A DNA stretch of 64,000 nucleotides, taken from positions 97,524 through 161,523 of the forward strand of contig JAIMKJ010000005.1 in the NCBI GenBank assembly GCA_020692565.1, written 5' to 3'. How positions within the stretch are numbered: the first letter of the stretch is position 1; each line of letters starts with the position of its first letter. Position numbers and translations under genes: made by a program. Origin of the DNA: Thermomonas sp. (GTDB taxonomy: Bacteria > Pseudomonadota > Gammaproteobacteria > Xanthomonadales > Xanthomonadaceae). Shown here piece after piece: positions 36,649 through 45,894 of this stretch. A model generated the notes under the pieces. That model was not told where the DNA came from. It did not search any database and worked only from the letters and a program-made list of their open reading frames with translations.

Positions 36649-38320
36649 CTAGGCTACGCGTCGTCCGCGCGCTGCATCCGGCAACAACGGCAGGCTGAGT
36701 ACGAACTCGCTTCCAAGGCCCACCCCGGCGCTGTAGACGCTGACCGTGCCCCCGTGGCTTTCCACCAGTTCCTTGACGACGGCCAGGCCAATGCCGAGCC
36801 CTTGACCGTTGAAACCGGTGGCGTGGGCATCCTGGGCGAACAGTTCGAAGACGCTGCCGAGCGCTTGCGGGCTGATCCCGATGCCGTTATCGGCGACCCG
36901 GATCACGACTTTCTCGTCTTCGAGACAGGCCGCGAGGCTGATCTCGCCCCCGTCCGGGGTGTACTTCGATGCATTGTCGAGAAGATTGCACAGGATCTGC
37001 ACCAGCCGGATCGGGTCGACCTCCAGGGTGATCGGTTGCGATGGAAGTTGTATCCGGAAATGTTGCAGACGCGTGTCCATGGTCGGTCGGCATGCGCTCA
37101 CGACATCGTCGACGATGCCGGACAATGGCATCTTGCGGAAATGCAGTCGCAGCTTGCCGGTGCTGGAGCGCGAAAGGTCCAGCAGGTCGCCGACCAGTCG
37201 CGCCATATGGGTCACCTGCTGCTCGATGATCTGTTGCATGCGCGTCAGATCCTTCGCATCGGAACCATGCAGCATCGACGCGGCGATGCCCAAGGGCGTC
37301 AATGGATTGCGGAGCTCGTGCGCGACCAGCGCCAGCACCTCTTTCTGACGGGCTTGCGACCGTTCCGCGGCGGCCTGAAGCTCCTGGGCGCTCAATGCGG
37401 CCATCACCAATTGTTCATTGGCTTCGCGCAGTTCGCCGATCCGGCGCTCATGTTCGGCGACCGCGACGTCGTACTGGATGACCACCGGATTCTGAACTGC
37501 GGCAGAGGCTGTATAAGCGTGGTCGACATCGCTGTCGGCGAGTTCGGTGTGGAAGGCAAAACAGTCATCCTGGGATCGTTTCGCCCGGTACATGGCGGCG
37601 TCGGCGCGATCGATCAGCAGGCCCGGGGTGTCGCCGTCTTCCGGATACACGCAGATGCCGATGCTCGCGGTCATCCGGATCACGTGATCTCCGATACGGA
37701 ACGGTATGCCCAGGGTCGTCGCCACTTTTTCGGCGACCGGCACGGCGTCGGAGGCATGCGAGATATCGGTCAGGAGGATCAGGAATTCATCGCCGCCGTG
37801 TCGGCTGGCGGTGTCGATTCCGCGGAGGGCCGAGGTCATGCAGCACGCCGCCTGCTTGAGAACACGGTCGCCGATGGAGTGTCCCAGGGTGTCGTTGACC
37901 GTCTTGAAATTGTTCATGTCGACGAAGAGCAGCGCCAACCGGCCGCCATGACGCTTGGCGTTCGCGATCGCCTGCGTGAACCGGTCCAGAAACAACTCGC
38001 GGTTCGGCAACTCGGTCAGCACGTCGAATCCGGCGGATCGGGAGACCTCCTCCAACGTCCTGGCGCAGACATCCGCATCGGCCTGGACGCGCAGGGTCGT
38101 CAAGACCAGTTTCTCATTGGCTTCGAGCAGGCAATCGGGATCGATGCTCTCCAGGCGATGCTCTGCCGCTTCGACCTCTTTGTTCAGCGATTCCAGATCC
38201 GTGCGCGCCTCGCACAGGTCGGCTCTGGCCTTGGCCGCCCTGGGCTTTGAGCGCCGCAAGCTCGAGCGCTGCCTGGGCCGTCTGTTCCATGACCGATGAA
38301 GGGTGCGGTTGGGTCGTCAT
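36649..38320 (-). CDS. GGDEF plus histidine kinase protein, apparent frameshift near 5' end
   Basis: The main frame (36649-38259) has a coiled coil, a full GGDEF domain (DVLTELPNR, catalytic RHGGDEF, upstream RxxD inhibition site RGID five residues before it), then HisKA (LVAHELRNPLTPLG, His about 314) and HATPase (LLDNASKYTPDGG, DNGIGIS, GQGLGIGLAV). No receiver or membrane segment is seen. It thus combines c-di-GMP synthesis with phosphotransfer. The natural start is probably the ATG at 38320, which overlaps the KaiC-like stop (ATGA) and encodes MTTQPHPSSVMEQTAQAALE, but this frame is one base out. A surplus C in 38238-38240 would explain it. Otherwise translation must begin at a TTG at 38259. 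Confidence 0.75.
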
Positions 38321-39822
38321 GTCCGGGATTCCGGAATCGGCGATCGCTCTTTCCTGTCCTCCGGGGCGCCGCGACGATGCTCTTTCCCTGTCGGCCGACC
38401 GCCCAGCAGACCCTCCTGCCCATCCAGTCGATCGCCGATCAGCAGTCCGGCGTCATCGATGGTGAACAGGCGAAGCTCGTTGGAATGCGCGCTGGCGCGG
38501 ACCTTGACCACCGCCATCACCCGCAACAGTCGACTGTCCAGCTCGATATAGCGCTGAACGATGATCGCATCGGTCATGAAGGCCGTGCCGTAGGGACTGA
38601 AACGCAGATCGGTATAGCGATCTTCCAGTTCCGACGTCATCAATACCGTCACGCCGACGGCGGCCAGTGCGGCGACCATGCGCGAGAGGTTCTCGCGGAA
38701 ATCCTCCCGGAACGTCGGCGCCAGCGCCAGTTCGAAGCCGGACAGCGAATCGATGACGACGCGGGTGGCGCCGAGCCTGCGGATTTCGCTGAGCAGGAGC
38801 CGCAGGGTTTCATCGAGGGAGAGATCCGGCGCACGGGTATCCACCAGGCCCACCTGGCCGCTTTCGATCAGCCTTGCGACCGCCGGTGAGCGCGACTGCT
38901 TCGGGTGTTGCTCGAACGCGGCGATGACGCCGGTTTCGCCCAGGCGAGCGCCTTCGACCAGAAAGGCGGCGGCGAGGATGCTCTTGCCTGCACCCGATGG
39001 ACCGGCCACGAGCAGGGAATAGCCTCGCGGCAGTCCTCCGCCAAGCATGTCGTCCAGCCTCGGCACACCCATCCGCAGGCGTGCTTCGCCCGCGCCTTTC
39101 TGCGGAGCCAGGGGAACGATATCGAGCGCCGGTGCGAACACTTCGATGCCGGCGGTGCTGATCCGGAAGGTGTGCAGCCCGGGCAGCGTCGGCTGCCCCC
39201 GCATCTTCATGATCTCGATCTTGCGGACCATCGAATTGCGGACCACGCTCTGCCGCAGCCAGATCAACCCGTCCGAAACGGTGAATACCGGGTTCGCATC
39301 GGTTTCGGCGAAATATTCCCCGATCAGGAATGTGGTGGCCTGCCAACTGGTCATGGCCATGCCCAGCGCCTGAACGAACTGCTGAAGGGTGTTGTGGGCG
39401 CTTTCGTTGGATCTGTTGGCCAGCACGACGGAGCGGAACGAATCGACGAAGACGAAGGCAGGATTGAAGGCTTCGACTTCTTCGAGGATGCGTTTGAGCA
39501 CCTGATCCAGGTCGCCCGCCAGGGTGTCCTCGGAGAGATTGACGAAGCGGACTATCGGGCCGATCGCTTCGTTTTCGAAGAAATCGAATTGCTGCTGATA
39601 CCTCAACATCTTCAGCGGAGGCTCGCCGAGCACCGTGAAATACAGCGCCCGCCGCTGCGGATCGGCCATCGAGAACATCATCTGATGCGCCAGTGTGGTC
39701 TTGCCGCAGCCCGGAGGGCCGGCGATCAGATTGAACGAGAACTCGGGCAAGCCGCCGCCCAGGACTTCGTCCAGCCCGGGAACGCCGGTCGACAATCGAT
39801 GGATGACAACTCTGTCTTTCAT
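38317..39822 (-). CDS. KaiC-like two-domain ATPase
   Basis: 501 residues, duplicated RecA-like KaiC domains. CI has Walker A GPPGCGKTTL (about 35-44) and Walker B FVFVDSFRSV; CII has GPSGAGKSILAA and VVIDSLSGFELA. The phosphorylated Ser-Thr pair of cyanobacterial KaiC CII seems to be Thr-Ala here (YGTAFMTDAII), and the CI catalytic Glu pair is replaced (FTVLGEPP). It is therefore probably not a cyclic clock kinase but a KaiC-type signalling ATPase. It is ATGA-coupled to a small gene before it and a GGDEF-kinase after it. The C-terminus ends in an Arg/Glu-rich tail. Confidence 0.85.
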   Translation of the reverse strand: MKDRVVIHRLSTGVPGLDEVLGGGLPEFSFNLIAGPPGCGKTTLAHQMMFSMADPQRRALYFTVLGEPPLKMLRYQQQFDFFENEAIGPIVRFVNLSEDTLAGDLDQVLKRILEEVEAFNPAFVFVDSFRSVVLANRSNESAHNTLQQFVQALGMAMTSWQATTFLIGEYFAETDANPVFTVSDGLIWLRQSVVRNSMVRKIEIMKMRGQPTLPGLHTFRISTAGIEVFAPALDIVPLAPQKGAGEARLRMGVPRLDDMLGGGLPRGYSLLVAGPSGAGKSILAAAFLVEGARLGETGVIAAFEQHPKQSRSPAVARLIESGQVGLVDTRAPDLSLDETLRLLLSEIRRLGATRVVIDSLSGFELALAPTFREDFRENLSRMVAALAAVGVTVLMTSELEDRYTDLRFSPYGTAFMTDAIIVQRYIELDSRLLRVMAVVKVRASAHSNELRLFTIDDAGLLIGDRLDGQEGLLGGRPTGKEHRRGAPEDRKERSPIPESRT

Positions 39823-40247
39823 GGGGGCGGTTCCGATGCGGGCGGGTCGCTCAACGGGCGGTCCCACAGAGAACGCAACAATCGCTCCGTGAGCGAAGGT
39901 CCTACCAAGCTGCTGATCAACTCGTAGAACGCGATGAGAAGCGCGCCGCCGACGTGAGCCGCCTCGGCATCGCTCAGCGGGGTCAAGGCCGCCTCCAGGG
40001 ACGAAAGATCCATCGCGGCCTGCACGTTTTCCTGCAGGCCGAGCAACGCGGGGTGCGTTCGGCCGGCGAGAAAAAGGCTGCGCTTGTAGAGAGCGGCCAC
40101 GCCGCGCGGACCGATGATGGGCGTGAGCGCCGCGCCGATCTCCGCGCAAAGCGCGACGACACAGGGCGCAGTTCCGCCTTCGCCTGTTCCGTTGCGAGTC
40201 CGGGCTGCCAACGTAGCTAGAATCCGACTGGACGTTTGGCTTTCCAT
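39819..40247 (-). CDS. unknown 142-residue protein of the KaiC operon
   Basis: 142 residues, predicted mostly helical and cytoplasmic, with a low-complexity Pro-rich C-terminus (SDPPASEPPP). The most distinctive stretch is ALTPIIGPRGVAALYKRSLF (about 39-58). It lacks the thioredoxin-like sequence of KaiB, so it is not an obvious KaiB. The stop overlaps the KaiC-like start in ATGA, so it is part of the same system and may be a partner or regulator. I do not know the family. Confidence 0.7.
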   Translation of the reverse strand: MESQTSSRILATLAARTRNGTGEGGTAPCVVALCAEIGAALTPIIGPRGVAALYKRSLFLAGRTHPALLGLQENVQAAMDLSSLEAALTPLSDAEAAHVGGALLIAFYELISSLVGPSLTERLLRSLWDRPLSDPPASEPPP

Positions 40248-40781
40248 GGAAGTGGATGTTGTCGGAACACAGACACTACACCCATTTGCCGCGACTTGTT
40301 CGACTCATGAGCCCTTGCAGGCGAATGCGGTGCCGTTGCGAAGGCAACACAGTCCCCGGTCCGGGCATCGTTGCTCGCGTGTCGTCTGCCGATCGGCGTG
40401 GTTCGGCGTGCGTTTCGCGGGTGTCGCCCGTATGGCGCCGGGCTATTTGCACGGCGGCGAGTCCTCCGGAAACCAAATGTTTTCTTCCGGGACACGCAAA
40501 TGATCCAGGTTGGAGTCTGCCTGCTGCGCGCCCGGACCGTCGTCGGGGATGGATTTCGACCTGGCGTTTCGGTCTGAATGCGCCGGGAGATTTCCAGTTC
40601 AGCGACTTCGATATGCAGGCGGGTCGACTGCGTGCGGTACGCCTGTCGGCGGGCACGAAGCCTGTGCCATCGAAGCGGGCAGGGGGTGTCCATCCCTGTC
40701 GCGACCGGCGATAATCCGCGCATGGACACCTGACCCTGTCGCGCCTTCGTGGTGCGATGACGCCACCACCGGAAGCATCGA
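40248..40781. other. 534-base divergent intergenic region
   Basis: This gap separates the KaiC-like operon (minus) from mgtE (plus). The open frames in it have Arg/Pro-rich, shadow-like translations and no good ribosome-binding sites, so I annotate none. It should hold both promoters. I see no strong repeat, riboswitch or terminator. Confidence 0.45.
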
Positions 40782-42143
40782 ATGGCCGAGACCATCCGCC
40801 ACGACAAGACCGCGCGTCAGCTGCGTCTGCTTTCCGACGCGCTCGACAGCGGTCGCCTGGGCCCCGTGCGGCGGCTGGTCAACACGCTGTCGCCGGCCGA
40901 GATCGGCAATCTGCTCGAATCCCTGCCACCCGGCAAACGCGGCGTGGTCTGGGGGCTGGTCGATCCCGAAGACGACGGCGAGGTGCTGGTCCACGTCGGC
41001 GAGGACGTGCGCGAAAGCCTGATCGCGGACATGGACCAGGACGAACTGGTCGCGGCGGTCGAGGATCTCGACATCGACGATCTGGCGGATCTGGTCGAGG
41101 ATCTGCCGGATACGGTGATCGACGAAGTCCTGAAGTCGATGGACCGCGAGAACCGCGAGCGCCTGGAACAGGTGCTGTCCTACGACGAGGACACCGCCGG
41201 CCGCCTGATGAATCCGGACGTGGTCACGGTGCGCGCCGACACCACCGTGGACGTGGTGCTGCGCTACCTGCGCCTGCGCGGCGAGCTGCCGGAGCACACC
41301 GATCACCTGTACGTGGTCAGCCGCCGTCATCAATATCTCGGGCGGATCGCGCTGCAGTCGCTGCTCACCTGCGATGCCAGCACGCCGGTCAACCAGCTGG
41401 TCGACGACGAACAGCCCGCGATCGGCGTGGAGGAATCCGCCGACGAAGTGGCGCGGATGTTCTCCGACTACGACTGGATCAGCGCGCCGATCGTCGACGA
41501 CAACAACGTGCTGCTCGGCCGCATCACCATCGACGACGTGGTCGACATCATCCGCTACCAGGCCGAGCACCAGGCGCTCGGCGCCGCCGGTCTGGACGAG
41601 GACGAAGATCTGTTCAGTCCGGTGCCGCGTGCGGCCAAGCGCCGTGCGATCTGGCTGGGCATCAATCTCGCGACCGCGTTCCTGGCGTCGTGGGTGATCG
41701 GCCGCTTCGAGGCCACGCTGGCGCAGATCGTCGCGCTGGCGGTGTTGATGCCCATCGTCGCCAGCATGGGCGGCGTTGCCGGCACGCAGACGCTGACGCT
41801 GATGGTGCGTGGCCTCGCGCTGGGCCAGGTGGCGCACGGCAATCTGCGCGCGCTGCTGACCAAGGAAGTGTTGGTGGGTCTGCTCAACGGCGTGGTCTGG
41901 GCGATCGTGGTCGGCGTGGTCGCCGCACTGTGGTTCCAGGACTACAAACTCGGACTCGTCATCGGCGGCGCGATGGCCATCAACCTCGTCGCCGCCGCGC
42001 TGGCCGGCGTGCTGGTGCCGCTGGCCTTGAAGCGGATGGACGTCGATCCCGCGCTGGCCGGCGGCGTGGTCTTGACCACTGTGACGGATGTCGTCGGCTT
42101 CCTGAGCTTCCTCGGCCTGGCGACGCTGGTGCTGTTGAAGTAA
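40782..42143 (+). CDS. mgtE: magnesium transporter MgtE
   Basis: 453 residues, typical of MgtE. The N-domain has repeats of Leu/Asp-rich helices (DMDQDELVAAVEDLDIDDLA), then two CBS domains (about 140-260, including DTAGRLMNPDVVTV), a plug helix and five C-terminal membrane helices with PIVASMGGVAGTQTLTL and LVGLLNGVVWAIVVG. It is a Mg2+-gated Mg2+ channel in the inner membrane. The intrinsic terminator 210 bases downstream probably ends it. Confidence 0.95.
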   Translation: MAETIRHDKTARQLRLLSDALDSGRLGPVRRLVNTLSPAEIGNLLESLPPGKRGVVWGLVDPEDDGEVLVHVGEDVRESLIADMDQDELVAAVEDLDIDDLADLVEDLPDTVIDEVLKSMDRENRERLEQVLSYDEDTAGRLMNPDVVTVRADTTVDVVLRYLRLRGELPEHTDHLYVVSRRHQYLGRIALQSLLTCDASTPVNQLVDDEQPAIGVEESADEVARMFSDYDWISAPIVDDNNVLLGRITIDDVVDIIRYQAEHQALGAAGLDEDEDLFSPVPRAAKRRAIWLGINLATAFLASWVIGRFEATLAQIVALAVLMPIVASMGGVAGTQTLTLMVRGLALGQVAHGNLRALLTKEVLVGLLNGVVWAIVVGVVAALWFQDYKLGLVIGGAMAINLVAAALAGVLVPLALKRMDVDPALAGGVVLTTVTDVVGFLSFLGLATLVLLK

Positions 42144-42200
42144 GCGGTCGGTGGCCGCGAAAAAAATCCCGGCATCCAGAACACCCGGCCATCAATGAAG

Positions 42201-42344
42201 TGTCATCCCGAGCGGTCGCGAAGCAAAAAATGTCATCCCGAACGACCGCGAAGCGGGCGGAGGGATCTGTTTTTCAAGACCCGCCTGTGAACAGCAGATC
42301 CCTCACATGCGTTCGGGATGACACTCTGTAGGTTCGGAATGACC
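42201..42344. repeat. inverted-repeat element (TGTCATCCCGAAC family)
   Basis: Two direct copies of TGTCATCCCGA(A/G)CG lie at 42201 and 42231. Two inverted counterparts follow at about 42310-42323 (GTTCGGGATGACA) and 42331-42344 (GGTTCGGAATGACC). An inner pair, GAGGGATCTG (about 42260) and CAGATCCCTC (about 42295), extends the hairpin. It looks like a non-coding MITE- or REP-like element between mgtE and the OmpA-like gene. Confidence 0.7.
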
Positions 42345-42351
42345 GCCCATG

Positions 42352-42379
42352 AAAAACGCCGCTTTCGCGGCGTTTTTTT
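42352..42379. terminator. bidirectional Rho-independent terminator
   Basis: A stem of AAAAACGCCGC with GCGGCGTTTTT and a TTTC loop, A-run on one side and T-run on the other. It lies between the convergent mgtE and OmpA-like genes and can serve both. Confidence 0.9.
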
Positions 42380-42401
42380 GTCGATGCTGTAGCGGCCCCG
42401 C

Positions 42402-43466
42402 TCAGAGCTTCACCAGTTCCACCCGGCGGTTCTTCGCGCGGCCGGCTTCATCGACATTATCGGCCAAGGGCTTGTCCGGGCCGAAGCCCTTTGCGCTCAG
42501 CCGCGCAGGCGCGATGCCCAGACCGACCAGCGCGTCCAGTACGCTGCGCGCGCGTTCGCTGGACAACTGGCGATTGCGATCCGCGCTGCCGGTGTTGTCG
42601 GTATGGCCTTCGATCGACACTTTCAGCCCGGCATTCGAATCGAGCAGCGTCCTGATTTCGGCGATCGCGGCCTGGCTGTCGGGCCGCAGCGTCGACTGAT
42701 CGGTATCGAAATTGATGTAGAGCGCGACGCGGCCATCGGCGTCCAGTGCGCTCTTCATCGCGGCGGCATCCAGAAAGCCGAGCGATTGGGTCATCGCTTT
42801 TTTCTCGAGAACGACGATGTGTCCGGTCTTGCCTGCGGCCGATGTGCCGACATGGATCCAGTATTCCTTGTCGGGGCTGCGGATCAGATAGCTGTAGTGC
42901 TCGTATCCGCTGCTCGGCGGCGCGCTGCGCCAGGATTTGTTGACTTCGCGCAGGCCGCCGACGGCATCGACGATCGGGCGAGTGAACTGCGTTTCGCTGA
43001 TCTTCGCGCCGCCCAGGGCCAGAATCGCGTTCTCGTAATTGCGATGGAATTCCAGGGCCGTATATTCGCGACTCTTGTCCTGGGCGATCAGCTTCATGTT
43101 GTTGTGATAAAGCCGGCCTTCGACCGGAATCATCTTCTTTCCGGCAAGGAAGAAATGACGGCCGAAGTCGAGAGTGTTGCTGCCGTCCTTGACCTTTCCG
43201 ACAAGACCTTCGGGGATGTCGAAGAACGGGAACGGCGGCAACGGCGCTGTCGAGATCGCCACCTTCTCCACGCTGAAACCGGCGTCCGCAACGGCGGCCG
43301 GTGCGTCGGCAATGTCTGCGGCAGGGGGTGTCGTGGGCTGGGCCGGCGCAGTGGTTGCTGCAGGCTCACCGACCGGTGCGTCGACCGCTGTCGCCGGTTC
43401 CTTTTGACACGCGGCCAACAAAATGGCCAGTGATGCGCTGACGATCAGCAGAAGGCTCTGACGCAT
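42402..43466 (-). CDS. OmpA-family lipoprotein
   Basis: 354 residues. The start at 43466 gives a lipoprotein signal with lipobox LLAACQ. After a Pro/Ala-rich linker comes a region of unknown fold (about 80-230). The C-terminal 110 residues form an OmpA peptidoglycan-binding domain: FDTDQSTLRPDSQAAI, SIEGHTDNTGS and NRQLSSERARSVLDALV. It should be anchored in the outer membrane by lipid and bind the wall. The unknown middle domain may bind a ligand. Confidence 0.85.
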   Translation of the reverse strand: MRQSLLLIVSASLAILLAACQKEPATAVDAPVGEPAATTAPAQPTTPPAADIADAPAAVADAGFSVEKVAISTAPLPPFPFFDIPEGLVGKVKDGSNTLDFGRHFFLAGKKMIPVEGRLYHNNMKLIAQDKSREYTALEFHRNYENAILALGGAKISETQFTRPIVDAVGGLREVNKSWRSAPPSSGYEHYSYLIRSPDKEYWIHVGTSAAGKTGHIVVLEKKAMTQSLGFLDAAAMKSALDADGRVALYINFDTDQSTLRPDSQAAIAEIRTLLDSNAGLKVSIEGHTDNTGSADRNRQLSSERARSVLDALVGLGIAPARLSAKGFGPDKPLADNVDEAGRAKNRRVELVKL

Positions 43467-43690
43467 GGTGCTTTCCTCGATGCGGCGGGAGAGTCGGCAA
43501 GCATACCGGACCATGTCCGGGGTCGCGGTGCCGGCGCAGCATCGACGATGGATTCTGCGGTATGCGCCGCAGCCCTGCATCGCATCGAGCGTGGCCGGCT
43601 GTGCTGCCGTTTCCCGTTGCGTGCAATCGTTTTCCGGTTGACCCTCCGCCCCTGCAGGCGTACATCCGATGAACGACTCTGGAGCCTGCC

Positions 43691-45097
43691 ATGCGCCTGC
43701 CCGCTCTGTTCGCGATGGCCTTCGGCCTCGCTGTCCTCGCTTCCGTCATTCCCACCTTTGCCGCACAGGCCCGGAACCCGATGACGCTTCCTGTCGACGA
43801 ACGCTATCAACCGAAACCCTACATCACCCTGAAGCATCCGCAATGGTCGAAGGATGCGGTGCTGTATCAGATCAATACCCGGCAGTTCACGCCCGAAGGT
43901 ACGTTCCGCGCCGCCGAACGCGAACTGCCGCGATTGAAGGCGCTTGGCGTCGACATCCTGTGGCTGATGCCGGTGCATCCGATCGGTGAGAAGAACCGCA
44001 AGGGCACGCTCGGCAGCCCGTATTCGGTGCGCGACTATTACGGCGTGAACCCCGAATTCGGCACGCTCGACGACCTCAAGCGTTTCGTCGATGCCGCGCA
44101 CGCGCAGGGCATGTACGTGATTCTCGACTGGGTCGCGAATCACACCGCCTGGGACAATCCTCTGGTCGCGCAGCATCCGGAGTGGTATCAGCGCGACTGG
44201 AAGGGCGAGTTCCGGCCGACGCCGTGGTGGGACTGGTCGGACATCATCAATCTCGATTACGACCAGCCCGCCCTGCGCAGATACATGACCGAAGCGATGG
44301 CCTACTGGGTGCGCGAGGTCGGCATCGACGGCTATCGTTGCGACGTCGCGGGATTCGTTCCGGTGGATTTCTGGAACAACCTGCGCAAGGAGCTCGACGC
44401 GATCAAACCAGTATTCCTGTTGGCCGAATGGGAATCGCGCGACCTTCACGCCGAAGCCTTCGACGCGACCTATGCGTGGAGCTGGAACAGCGCGATGCAC
44501 GAGATCGCGATGGGCCGGGGCGACGTCAACAAGCTTTACGTCTACTACTCGTGGAACGAGGCGTTCTTCCCGCGCGGCGGCATGCGCATGACCTTCGTCA
44601 GCAATCACGACAAGAACGCATGGGAAGGCACCGAGTTCGAGCAGTTCGGCGACGCGCTGCCCGCGGCGATGGTGCTGTCGTTCGTCGGTGAGGGCATGCC
44701 GTTGATCTACAACGGCCAGGAAGCGGGCAATCCGCGCCGGCTGCAGTTCTTCGAGAAGGATCCGATCGCGTGGCGCGAGCATCCGAACGGTGCGCTGTAC
44801 GCCGACCTCATCCGGCTGCGGAAGAAGACCACCGCGCTGCGGAACGGCGAGTGGGGCGCGATGATGGTGCACGTGCCGAACGACAAGCTGGCGCAGGTGT
44901 TGAGTTTTGTGCGCCAGGACGCCAACGGCAAGGTGTTCGCTGTCTTCAATCTCTCCCCCGAGCCGCAGATCGTGCGCTTCCAGCAGAGCCTGTTCCACGG
45001 ACGTTACATCGAGCATTTCAGCGGGAAATCCGAGACACTCGACGCATCGACCGTGCTGGAGTTGAAGCCATGGGATTATCGGGTGTTCGTGCGCTGA
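43691..45097 (+). CDS. secreted GH13 alpha-amylase-family enzyme
   Basis: 468 residues with a signal peptide (MRLPALFAMAFGLAVLASVI) and a GGAG site. GH13 motifs appear in order: DWVANHTAWD, GYRCDVAG with nucleophile Asp218, LLAEWES with acid/base Glu246, and FVSNHDKN with Asp307. A short C-terminal beta domain follows. It should hydrolyse or rearrange alpha-glucans outside the cytoplasm; exact specificity cannot be read here. The end overlaps the next gene by 28 bases. Confidence 0.88.
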   Translation: MRLPALFAMAFGLAVLASVIPTFAAQARNPMTLPVDERYQPKPYITLKHPQWSKDAVLYQINTRQFTPEGTFRAAERELPRLKALGVDILWLMPVHPIGEKNRKGTLGSPYSVRDYYGVNPEFGTLDDLKRFVDAAHAQGMYVILDWVANHTAWDNPLVAQHPEWYQRDWKGEFRPTPWWDWSDIINLDYDQPALRRYMTEAMAYWVREVGIDGYRCDVAGFVPVDFWNNLRKELDAIKPVFLLAEWESRDLHAEAFDATYAWSWNSAMHEIAMGRGDVNKLYVYYSWNEAFFPRGGMRMTFVSNHDKNAWEGTEFEQFGDALPAAMVLSFVGEGMPLIYNGQEAGNPRRLQFFEKDPIAWREHPNGALYADLIRLRKKTTALRNGEWGAMMVHVPNDKLAQVLSFVRQDANGKVFAVFNLSPEPQIVRFQQSLFHGRYIEHFSGKSETLDASTVLELKPWDYRVFVR

Positions 45098-45891
45098 TCC
45101 GCGCCGTTGCGTTTGCGGGCATCTTTGCGATGAGTACAACACTGGCCGGGTGTTCGACGATGTCGAATGAATCCACATCCGGCGCATTCGTCGAACGCAG
45201 CGTGACAGTCGACGGCGTCGCGTATCGCTATCAGGTGTTCGTGCCGGCGCGCAGCGTGCGCAGTGGGAAGTCACCGACCATCCTTTTCCTCCACGGCACC
45301 GGCGAACGCGGCAGCGACGGCGACAAGCCGACGCAGGTGGGGCTGGGGCCGTACATCCGTGCGCATGCCGACACATTCCCGGCCATCGCGGTGTTCCCGC
45401 AGGCGCCCGATGGCCGCGACTGGAATGGTCTGGCGGCGGAGATCGCGTTCACCGCGCTCGACGCCGCGACCGAAGAATTCGGCGGCGACCGCGAGCGCAG
45501 CTATCTCACCGGGCTGTCGATGGGCGGTTACGGGACCTGGGAGCTTGCACTGATGCAGCCGCAGCGTTTTGCGGCGCTGGCGGCGGTGTGCGGCGGACTG
45601 ACCGCGCCGCGCGCGGAACGGAATCTGGTCGTCACCCCGCTGCTGGGCGAAGCCGATCCGCCGGTCGCGCTGGCGCAGCGGCTGAAACATCTGCCGGTGT
45701 GGATCTTCCACGGCGCGAAGGACGACGTAGTGCCGCCGAGAGAATCGCGTCAGGTCGCCGCTGCGCTGAAAGCGATCGGCGCCGACGTGCGTTACACCGA
45801 ATTCCCGGACGCGAACCACAACAGCTGGGATCCGGCCTATTCGCAGACGCCCGAGCTGTGGCCGTGGCTGTTCGCGCAGCGGCGGAAGTGA
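45070..45891 (+). CDS. alpha/beta-hydrolase esterase lipoprotein
   Basis: 273 residues from the ATG at 45070, overlapping the amylase end. An N-terminal lipobox (STTLAGCS) suggests a lipoprotein. The hydrolase domain has the oxyanion region LFLHGTGERGSDGD, nucleophile Ser in GLSMGGYGTW, a likely Asp in FHGAKDDVVPP and His in DANHNSWD. It resembles feruloyl or acetyl esterases and phospholipase/carboxylesterases. A later ATG at 45130 is possible but would cut the signal. It is coupled in translation to the GH13 gene, so it may act on carbohydrate esters. Confidence 0.8.
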   Translation: MGLSGVRALIRAVAFAGIFAMSTTLAGCSTMSNESTSGAFVERSVTVDGVAYRYQVFVPARSVRSGKSPTILFLHGTGERGSDGDKPTQVGLGPYIRAHADTFPAIAVFPQAPDGRDWNGLAAEIAFTALDAATEEFGGDRERSYLTGLSMGGYGTWELALMQPQRFAALAAVCGGLTAPRAERNLVVTPLLGEADPPVALAQRLKHLPVWIFHGAKDDVVPPRESRQVAAALKAIGADVRYTEFPDANHNSWDPAYSQTPELWPWLFAQRRK

Positions 45892-45894
45892 CGC

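Noticed and set aside
40217..40807. 196-codon minus-strand and 152-codon plus-strand frames in the gap before mgtE
   Set aside because: Arg/Pro-rich translations without ribosome-binding sites; they overlap the starts of supported genes.
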